From Desulfobulbaceae bacterium (GTDB taxonomy: Bacteria > Desulfobacterota > Desulfobulbia > Desulfobulbales > Desulfocapsaceae): 18,733 bases of DNA. Location: NCBI GenBank assembly GCA_031256095.1, contig JAIRRG010000204.1, positions 1-18,733 of the forward strand. The letters are read 5' to 3'. Below, one piece after another: positions 12,954 to 18,733 of this stretch (the first letter of the stretch is position 1; each line of letters opens with the position of its first letter). The position numbers and the translations under genes were made by a program. The notes under the pieces are model-generated. The model did no database searches, was not told the DNA's origin, and saw only the letters and a program-made list of their open reading frames with translations.

Positions 12954-13952
12954 TCATGAACGGTGTTCATAGCCCTGAAAGGTGATTTCTGTGGCCGCGC
13001 CGCCTTGCCGCAACCAGATCCCTGCCCCCTCGCGGACGACACCAATCCGCTGCGGCTCTGGCAGGCTTTCGGCGGCGCAAGCCAGGAAAAGCGCCGGTTC
13101 ACGCCGTGGCGGCATGGTGAAAAGCAATTGATAATCCTCGCCGCCGCGCAGTTGCAGATCAATGGGGTTAAGCCCAACCAGGCGGCAGTAATTTTCCAGA
13201 TCCGGATGCGGCGCCAGGCAATCGGCGAAAATTTCCGCCGCCACCCGGCTGGCCTGACAGATATGGGCGAGATCGGTGGCGATACCGTCGGAAATATCCT
13301 GCATGGCGCTGACCCCGCCGAAACTACCCAACAGCATCCCCATAGCCGATTGCGCCTCCGGATCAAGCAGCGCCTTGAGCAGATTCGGCCATGGGCTCAT
13401 CGCCACGTCTTCAATTTTGAAGCACTGATTTTGGCAGAGATGCAGGGCCGCCGCCGCCAGGCCCAGCGGGCCAGTGACATAGATGCCATCACCGGGGCGC
13501 GCTCCCTGACGCTTGATCGCTTTGCCCTGGGCAACGCCGCCCAGAACCGTCACGGAAATAACCAGCTTGTCGCCGCCCACCGTGTCGCCACCAATGAGAA
13601 TCACCTGTTCTTCGGCCAGCTTGCTGACGAATCCCTCGATGAACTCGGCGATCCAGGCATCCCCAAGGCGGGAGGGCAGCGCCAGCGACAGCAAAGCGAA
13701 GCGAGCCTCTCCGCCCATGGCGGCGATGTCGCTGACACTTACGGCCAGCGATTTTCGCCCCAAGAGATGGGCGGGATGCCAGCGGCAATCAAAATGTACG
13801 CCCTCAACCAGCATGTCGGTTGTGACCAGATGATCATCCGCAATCTGCCCAGACAAAACGGCGCAATCGTCACCAATGCCCTGAACAAGGAGAGGATGGC
13901 TGCTTGGCCCGGTCAGGGCGGCGATCTGACTGATGACATGGCGCTCGCGCAT
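12954..13952 (-). CDS. thiL: Thiamine-monophosphate kinase ThiL
   Basis: ThiL phosphorylates thiamine monophosphate to the active cofactor thiamine diphosphate using ATP. The 332-residue length is normal. Conserved acidic motifs are present: GIGDDCAVL (26-34), TTDMLVEGVHFD (44-55), VSDIAAMGG (73-81), GGDTVGG (121-127) and DISDGIATDL (219-228). The related AIR synthase/SelD fold is distinguished by the VEGVHFD and SDIAAMG wording, and SelD would have a Cys/Sec-containing N-terminus that is absent. The start lies four bases after the stop of the 114-residue gene. Its ribosome binding site is poor, which suggests coupled translation. No other thiamine genes are in view, so it appears here as a lone member of the pathway. 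Confidence 0.95.
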   Translation of the reverse strand: MRERHVISQIAALTGPSSHPLLVQGIGDDCAVLSGQIADDHLVTTDMLVEGVHFDCRWHPAHLLGRKSLAVSVSDIAAMGGEARFALLSLALPSRLGDAWIAEFIEGFVSKLAEEQVILIGGDTVGGDKLVISVTVLGGVAQGKAIKRQGARPGDGIYVTGPLGLAAAALHLCQNQCFKIEDVAMSPWPNLLKALLDPEAQSAMGMLLGSFGGVSAMQDISDGIATDLAHICQASRVAAEIFADCLAPHPDLENYCRLVGLNPIDLQLRGGEDYQLLFTMPPRREPALFLACAAESLPEPQRIGVVREGAGIWLRQGGAATEITFQGYEHRS

Positions 13953-13956
13953 ATCT

Positions 13957-14301
13957 TTATTTTATCCGCCGTATCGGCTTGATGCCTTTCACTTCCGGCT
14001 CTTCCTCCGGCGAGGCGGCGATGGCTTGCATGAAGCGCTCATCGCCGCCCATGGTGAAAATTTCCTGGCCGGTCATTTGTGGCTGACGCAGCGTCCAGAG
14101 CACCGGCTGCGGCGGCACCGACAAGATGGTCATGCCGACGCGCCACCAGTCGTCACGGCGGCTGTCATCGCGCTCAATCGTCCGCACCACGGCATAAAGC
14201 AACATGTCCGGGTTCTTGGCGGCGATCAGGACGATGTCGCCAACTTCAGTCGTCTCCTTGAACCGCATGATTTTCCGCAACTCGGCGATGGTCTTTTTCA
14301 T
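13957..14301 (-). CDS. Unknown 114-residue conserved-looking protein
   Basis: Family not recognised. The protein starts MKKTIAELRKIMRFKETTEV, has a central segment with several aromatic residues (DDWWRVGMTIL, VLWTL) and ends in a charged tail (SPEEEPEVKGIKPIRRIK). There is no signal peptide or membrane segment. ggagag immediately precedes the ATG. The ATG overlaps the stop of the membrane-anchored gene in an ATGA, and thiL follows after four bases, so the three are almost certainly co-transcribed. Its role may be tied to the upstream membrane protein, but this is inferred only from coupling. Confidence 0.7.
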   Translation of the reverse strand: MKKTIAELRKIMRFKETTEVGDIVLIAAKNPDMLLYAVVRTIERDDSRRDDWWRVGMTILSVPPQPVLWTLRQPQMTGQEIFTMGGDERFMQAIAASPEEEPEVKGIKPIRRIK

Positions 14302-16007
14302 TTGCTCTCCACCGGCGCCATACTGGTTTTGGCGTCAATTCTCAGCATATTACCTTCGACCACAGCGCGGCTGAACGAGCGCCGGTACATCTTCGCCCCT
14401 TCAAGAATCGGAAAGATCAGCCGCTCGTTGATCAGTTTGGCCTTGGCCGACAGATCTTTATTTTGTACGGCCAGGATGGTAGCCAGCCAGCCACAGGCAT
14501 CATGGAGCAGATCAAGTGACTGATCGACCTGAACGTAGAACAGAGATTGGGCCGGCTGGTTGATGCCGTCATCGACCACTTTGAAATCCTTGTCAGCCAG
14601 CAGTGAGGCACTGGCTGGCGGCGGCTCGGCCATCTCCTTGAAAAAATCCAGGGAATTACCCAGACACCACTGACCGCGCCACAGGGCCGAATAGAAACGC
14701 AGATTTTTTCCCGGCGCCTCATTCCATACCTGGTACGAGGCGTCCTGAAATTTACCTTTGGTCATTTTAATACCGGTCCGCGCCAAAAGTGTTGCGGCGG
14801 TATCGCCAAGCTTTTCCGGTTCCGCCGCGGTCACACAAAAATTGACGAGCGGCAGCGGCAGGGTCCGCTCACCGTCACCTTTACGGACAAACAGACGAGA
14901 AGGGCCGTCACCCAACATCTGTCGCAACTCCTTCAGACTGTGGCCGGCGAAGGTTTCAACCTTGCTGCCCTGCTCCTTCTCCAAGCTGTCAAAGGCCGCC
15001 GACCAGTTGCTGACGCCGCTGTAGGAATACAACACAAGATTGTCACGCAGATGGGGCAACATTCCATCCTTCTGTGGCGGTGTGGTTAGGATTTTCTTCA
15101 CCGCCGCCGGTGCCTTGTCGGGGATAAATGAGACAAACATCCGCTCATTCAAAACGCCATTTTGCGTCCAGCTGCCATAAGCAAAGGCATCAAGACCGGC
15201 CAAGGCGCTGTCAATCTGTCCAGCCAAGGCGGCTTGCTTCGGCGCCGGGAGGCGGGCAAGAAAATCCTTGGTCAGCCTGGCCAAATCACTCAGGCGCAAA
15301 TAGACGATCTGGTCACTTTCAGGAGGCAAGCTGGTGACGATCTTTTCGAAACTTTTACTGGCGGCGAAAAAATTTGTCCTGGCATCAAAGGTATCAAGGG
15401 CCTCGCCGAGGGCGCGCTCCTCAAAGGCGACCACCAGCCAGCCATTGACCGCGCAGGTGACAAAAGAAATATTGTCGTTTTTGAAACGCTTCAGGCTGTA
15501 TTGGCCATGGGCCACGGTTTCGGTTGTCAAATTGCCGCTGTAGACCGAGGCCAAGAGGTCGATGGCCGTCACCCCGTGGCGCGGCTTGCACAGCAGCACC
15601 AACTGCCGGCGCAGATCGGGCAAAACGCCAGGCTCCTTCATCCAATCGCGCGACGGCAGCAGGGCGACGACAAAACGGTCGCCCAAAAGTTCGTCTGCCA
15701 ACTTGCTATTAAGAAAGTCTTTGACATCGTTAATACTTTTTTTCAGATCGGCCTGTAGATTTTCCGGCGCAGCAAGGCCGCGCACCAGGCTCGGCAAGTC
15801 GATTGCGGTGATGGCTTGGCCCAAGGGCGAAGCGAGAAAGCGCTGGCCGCGTTCCTGGGCCTGACGCTCGTCGATATACCCCACCGTGTCGGCCGGTAGA
15901 AAGGCCGCCGGGTTGTTGTCAGCACTTGGGCGATGGCGGGTAAAGAACAAAGTGCCAACAATGAGCAGCAGGACAATGATGACAGCCAAGACAGTGATCT
16001 TTCGCAT
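14298..16007 (-). CDS. Membrane-anchored protein, DUF3352-like
   Basis: The 569-residue protein begins with a short basic end and one hydrophobic helix (about residues 4-22, ITVLAVIIVLLLIVGTLFFT), then a long exported domain. It is probably anchored in the inner membrane facing the periplasm, and a cleaved signal is less likely. The domain opens with NPAAFLPADTVGYID, which resembles the start of DUF3352-type proteins of unknown function; I rest the family call on that wording and the overall architecture only. The rest is rich in Leu, Ala and Lys, with no catalytic motif I recognise. gagga before the ATG supports the start. It overlaps the next gene by four bases and lies 70 bases after yifB. 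Confidence 0.65.
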   Translation of the reverse strand: MRKITVLAVIIVLLLIVGTLFFTRHRPSADNNPAAFLPADTVGYIDERQAQERGQRFLASPLGQAITAIDLPSLVRGLAAPENLQADLKKSINDVKDFLNSKLADELLGDRFVVALLPSRDWMKEPGVLPDLRRQLVLLCKPRHGVTAIDLLASVYSGNLTTETVAHGQYSLKRFKNDNISFVTCAVNGWLVVAFEERALGEALDTFDARTNFFAASKSFEKIVTSLPPESDQIVYLRLSDLARLTKDFLARLPAPKQAALAGQIDSALAGLDAFAYGSWTQNGVLNERMFVSFIPDKAPAAVKKILTTPPQKDGMLPHLRDNLVLYSYSGVSNWSAAFDSLEKEQGSKVETFAGHSLKELRQMLGDGPSRLFVRKGDGERTLPLPLVNFCVTAAEPEKLGDTAATLLARTGIKMTKGKFQDASYQVWNEAPGKNLRFYSALWRGQWCLGNSLDFFKEMAEPPPASASLLADKDFKVVDDGINQPAQSLFYVQVDQSLDLLHDACGWLATILAVQNKDLSAKAKLINERLIFPILEGAKMYRRSFSRAVVEGNMLRIDAKTSMAPVESK

Positions 16008-16077
16008 GTTTTCCTCTTTTTTCTTGCCGGGTGTGTTGTCAGGTGCAATCGCCGCTTAGATAAAAATCAACCACGCC

Positions 16078-17649
16078 TCAAACCGGCGCCAGCCGCCGGT
16101 ACTGCATGGCTTCGGCGACGTGATTCTCAGCGATATTTTCATGGCCAGCCATATCGGCGATGGTACGCGCCACCTTGAGAATCCGGTGATAGCCCCTGGC
16201 CGACAGCCCGAAACGTTCGACGCCGCGCCGTAGCAATTTTTCGGCGGCGCTGTCTATCTTACAAAAAATTTCCACCTCGCGGCTACCCATCTGAGCGTTG
16301 CAAAAAAGAGATGGGGCATGGCCGCGATTTTCATTTTGTCCCGTGGCGAAACGCCGCCGCTGCCGCTGGCGGCAGGCATTGACGCGACCACGAATGAGTG
16401 AAGATGTTTCCCGTTCTTCACTGTCAGCGATCTCGCGATAGGGCAAGGCCGCCACCTCCAGATGCAGGTCAATACGGTCCAAAAGCGGCCCGGAAATCCG
16501 CCCACGATAGGCGAGGATATGGCTTTCCGGGCAGCGGCAGCGGCCTTCGCGGTCACCCAGATAACCACAGGGGCAGGGATTCATGGCCGCGACCAGGATA
16601 AAACGCGACGGAAAAGTCAGCTTCATATTGGCGCGGGCGATGGTTACCTGGCCATCCTCGAGCGGCTGCCGCAGCACCTCCAGCACCCTTTTTTTGAATT
16701 CCGGCAGCTCATCAAGAAAGAGCACGCCGTTGTGGGCCAGTGACACTTCGCCGGGATGGGGGATGATACCGCCGCCAATCAGTCCGGCGTCGGAAATGGT
16801 GTGGTGCGGGGCGCGGAACGGGCGCACCAGTTGTAAACCGCCAGCCTGAGCAGGCGAGCCCGCTTCGCCCGGCAGAGCGTTAACGCTATAAATACGTGTG
16901 GTTTCGATGATTTCTGGGCCGGTCATCTCCGGCAAAATACTTGGCAGGCGCCTGGCCAGCATGGTCTTGCCAGCGCCCGGTGGTCCCTGGAGCAGGACAT
17001 TGTGACCGCCGGCGGCGGCGATTTCGAGAGCCCGTTTAACATGCTGCTGTCCCTTTACCTCGGCGAAATCACAATCATAATGCCGCCTGGCCGCCATGTC
17101 CTCAAGGTTGGCGGCGGCAATTGGGGCAATGGCCTGGTCGCCACGCAGGAATTTCACCGCTTCTTGCAAAGTCGCCACCGGATATACCGGCAGACTGCCA
17201 GCGACCAGGGCCGCTTCCTCGCTATTTTCATGGGGGATCAACAACCCGCGCAGAGCAGCCTCGCCAGCGGCGAGAACGATGGGCAGGATGCCGCTGATCC
17301 GGCGCAGATCGCCGTTCAGCGACAGTTCGCCGACGGCGCAGAAGCCATCCAGTTGTTCCTGACGGAGATTACCTGAGGCGGCGATGATGCCCAAAGCCAT
17401 CGGCAGGTCGAGCCCGGCCCCTTCTTTTCTGATGTCGGCAGGCGCCAGATTGATCGTGATGCGGCGTGGCGGAAAATCGTAGCCGCAGTTAGATATCGCC
17501 GCCTTGACCCGGTCCTTGCTCTCACGCACGGCGCTGTCCGGTAGGCCGACGGTCTGCATGAAAGGCAAGCCGAAGGCAATATCCACCTCGACGGCAATCA
17601 CCATGCCGTGGATGCCAACGCAGGTACAGCCGCTCACTTGGGCAAGCAT
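16078..17649 (-). CDS. YifB/ComM-family Mg-chelatase-like AAA+ ATPase
   Basis: The protein has 523 residues, close to the family's usual length of about 500. An N-terminal ChlI-like/Lon-S5-like domain (about 20-170, with ITINLAPADIRKEG at 64-77) is followed by the AAA+ module with Walker A GPPGAGKT (222-229) and Walker B VLFLDELPE (308-316). A cysteine-rich loop NPCPCGYLGD...CRCP has C358, C360, C370 and C372. ComM of this family is a hexameric helicase that promotes branch migration during natural transformation; other members are called YifB, and the exact role here is not known. Start ATG at 17649 has ggagg six bases upstream. It overlaps the end of trmN6 by 16 bases. Confidence 0.93.
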   Translation of the reverse strand: MLAQVSGCTCVGIHGMVIAVEVDIAFGLPFMQTVGLPDSAVRESKDRVKAAISNCGYDFPPRRITINLAPADIRKEGAGLDLPMALGIIAASGNLRQEQLDGFCAVGELSLNGDLRRISGILPIVLAAGEAALRGLLIPHENSEEAALVAGSLPVYPVATLQEAVKFLRGDQAIAPIAAANLEDMAARRHYDCDFAEVKGQQHVKRALEIAAAGGHNVLLQGPPGAGKTMLARRLPSILPEMTGPEIIETTRIYSVNALPGEAGSPAQAGGLQLVRPFRAPHHTISDAGLIGGGIIPHPGEVSLAHNGVLFLDELPEFKKRVLEVLRQPLEDGQVTIARANMKLTFPSRFILVAAMNPCPCGYLGDREGRCRCPESHILAYRGRISGPLLDRIDLHLEVAALPYREIADSEERETSSLIRGRVNACRQRQRRRFATGQNENRGHAPSLFCNAQMGSREVEIFCKIDSAAEKLLRRGVERFGLSARGYHRILKVARTIADMAGHENIAENHVAEAMQYRRLAPV

Positions 17650-18410
17650 GGGACGCCTCCGACCACTTGGCTGATGGCGGGATTTACCGCGTACATTCGG
17701 GCCACTTCCGTGCTGTAGCGGCCATTTCTTTTTTCATAGACGTAAAGCGGCGCCATAGCCAACAGCCCCGTTCCTCCCTCTTTGCGGCACAGGACCAGGG
17801 CCCGCGCCGCCGCCGCCCCGGGATAGCTGTGGACAAGGCGCAGGCGTTTGACGGCAAGCCGCGCCGTGACGCAGGCGGCGCACAGCCCGATCAGTTGCGC
17901 GGCCGGATAAATAAAGGCCGCCTGACCGCCTTTGCCCAGACACCAGGCGGCGGCGTCAATAAAGGCGGCCAGAGGCGTCTCTTGATGCCGGGCCTTTTTC
18001 TCACCTGGCGATTTGCTGACGCGACCTCGCCCCGGCTGGTAGTAAGGAGGATTGCACAATACGAGATCGGCGCTCTGGGCTGGCAGTAGTTCCTTGATCT
18101 GGGCGACATCGCCGTGAATGACTTCGGCTTTGTCGCCATAACCATTGCCGCGGAAATTTTCCCTGGCAATAAAAAATAGTTCTTTATTGGCTTCAACGGC
18201 CAGGCAGGAGATAATCCCAGTATGGCGGTAGAGGGCGATCAAACCGACGACGCCACAACCGGCGGCCAGGTCAACCAGCCGCGCCCCTGGAACTGGATCG
18301 ACGAAATGAGCGAGCAGCACCGAATCCAGGGAAAAACGGTAGCCGTTTTTCGGCTGGCGGCAGGAAAGCGCCCCGAAAAATAGCGTGTCGCGTGTCACGT
18401 CCGTCATCAT
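17634..18410 (-). CDS. trmN6: tRNA1(Val) adenine-37 N6-methyltransferase TrmN6-like
   Basis: This is a class I SAM-dependent methyltransferase. It has a SAM-binding motif VDLAAGCGVVGL (46-57) and the N6-adenine catalytic motif NPPYY (120-124), plus the YfiC-like N-terminus with RFSLDSVLLAHF (25-36). Members methylate A37 of tRNA-Val. The chosen start, at a double ATG, gives 258 residues. It is set by a textbook aaggag six bases upstream (18417-18422), and a longer frame from 18467 would read into IS remnant sequence. The family boundary with other NPPY methyltransferases (for example of 23S rRNA or protein glutamine) is the main uncertainty. It heads the minus-strand run, and any promoter must lie in or beyond the IS fragment. 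Confidence 0.82.
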   Translation of the reverse strand: MMTDVTRDTLFFGALSCRQPKNGYRFSLDSVLLAHFVDPVPGARLVDLAAGCGVVGLIALYRHTGIISCLAVEANKELFFIARENFRGNGYGDKAEVIHGDVAQIKELLPAQSADLVLCNPPYYQPGRGRVSKSPGEKKARHQETPLAAFIDAAAWCLGKGGQAAFIYPAAQLIGLCAACVTARLAVKRLRLVHSYPGAAAARALVLCRKEGGTGLLAMAPLYVYEKRNGRYSTEVARMYAVNPAISQVVGGVPCLPK

Positions 18411-18416
18411 CAGAAT

Positions 18417-18422
18417 CTCCTT
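18417..18422 (-). promoter_or_regulatory. Ribosome binding site that fixes the trmN6 start
   Basis: aaggag on the minus strand lies six bases before the first of two adjacent ATG codons (18408-18410). It is the strongest Shine-Dalgarno of the window and argues against the upstream in-frame start at 18467. Confidence 0.75.
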
Positions 18423-18455
18423 TGCCTGACCCGATGTTCTGATACCATACCACTG

Positions 18456-18626
18456 CCAGAGGCTCAAGAGAAACGCGGTCAGGTCTGGCTAAAGAAAAGA
18501 CTGTTTCAGGCGGCCTGGGGCGCGATGATGAATTGCGCACCGGCAAGGCGCTTTTACAACACCCTCAAGGCCAGAGGGCGTAAGCATAAAGAAGCCGTGA
18601 TCATCTATCGCCAAAAAATTAGGTAA
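18456..18626 (+). pseudogene. IS110-family transposase C-terminal remnant
   Basis: Read in frame with the TAA at 18624-18626, this stretch gives ...VWLKKRLFQAAWGAMMNC, then ARRFYNTLKARGRKHKEA, then VIIYRQKIR. The order RR/KRxLFQAA, a run ending in xxARRFYxxLxARGxxxKxA, and a degraded RKLL matches the conserved C-terminal end of IS110/IS1111-type transposases. No start, DEDD domain or full-length frame is present. The fragment begins abruptly just beyond the trmN6 ribosome binding site. It is best explained as a decayed insertion whose body has been lost; how much of the frame upstream of 18456 is element-derived is unclear. Confidence 0.7.
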
Positions 18627-18634
18627 TACCTAAT
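18618..18634. repeat. Near-perfect 17-base palindrome at the end of the IS remnant
   Basis: attaggta and tacctaat are exact reverse complements around a single central base. It overlaps the transposase-remnant stop. It could be an operator, the leftover of an IS end, or part of the trmN6 upstream region. Confidence 0.5.
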
Positions 18635-18654
18635 CAAACCGGACTAAATTTTTG

Positions 18655-18700
18655 CCAATTCTTGTGCGGGAGTACTCTTTAACATCTTGAGAAGAATTGG
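18655..18700. repeat. 9-base inverted repeat, 28-base spacer
   Basis: ccaattctt (18655-18663) pairs perfectly with aagaattgg (18692-18700). The spacer is 28 bases. It lies 21 bases beyond the palindrome at 18618-18634 in a gene-free AT-rich stretch. No T-run follows in either direction that would make it a clear terminator. Confidence 0.4.
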
Positions 18701-18733
18701 AAATAAGTCATCATTACGATGGTTGAAACGAAA

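Noticed and set aside
12954..12956. TGA at the end of thiL as a possible selenocysteine codon, given selB nearby
   Set aside because: ThiL is already full length (332 residues), and the frame beyond shows no family continuation.
12963..13982. Plus-strand open frame of 339 codons
   Set aside because: It lies almost wholly antisense to thiL, which has all its family motifs; the translation is rich in Arg, Gln and His and has no domain.
18719..18733. ATG at 18719 as the start of a plus-strand gene running off the window
   Set aside because: Only five codons are visible and there is no ribosome binding site upstream.

Overview
The window reads as chromosomal DNA of a GC-rich Gram-negative bacterium. 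It has a twin-arginine-exported molybdoenzyme (so a periplasm), the selenocysteine factor SelB, and TrmN6 and YifB of proteobacterial type. A desulfobacterial or deltaproteobacterial host such as a Desulfobulbales-like anaerobe is my best guess, but this is inference from gene content only. Apart from the two genes at the left edge and an IS fragment at the right edge, all recognised genes lie on the minus strand.

Left edge (1-1442): two tandem plus-strand paralogues encode unknown, probably exported proteins. The first is cut by the window start. They are visibly AT-richer than the rest and end in a convergent intergenic region with two overlapping inverted repeats.

Molybdoenzyme cluster (1443-8957, read right to left): a Tat-targeted 2x[2Fe-2S] subunit, the large molybdenum-binding subunit and an FAD subunit with a four-cysteine [4Fe-4S]-type insertion. 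Together they form a PaoABC-like periplasmic aldehyde oxidoreductase of the xanthine oxidase family. Two further genes follow (an unknown helical protein and a 4HBT thioesterase), then the maturation pair XdhC and a MocA-like cytidylyltransferase fused to an HD domain. The likely scheme is that the MocA-HD protein makes the dinucleotide cofactor, XdhC matures and inserts it, and the folded complex is exported on the Tat signal of the small subunit.

Spacer (8958-9443): the leader and probable promoter of the molybdoenzyme operon, plus the terminator-like hairpin of the next gene cluster.

Housekeeping block (9444-18410, read right to left): trmN6 and yifB overlap; then a membrane-anchored DUF3352-like protein, a small unknown protein and thiL are tightly packed; then, after a GC-rich dyad, an MBL-fold hydrolase, selB and a left-handed beta-helix protein. 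Spacings of a few bases and ATGA overlaps point to polycistronic transcription.

Right edge (18411-18733): a degraded C-terminus of an IS110-family transposase and two inverted repeats. The upstream region of trmN6 has therefore been a mobile-element target. No tRNA, rRNA or CRISPR array was seen.
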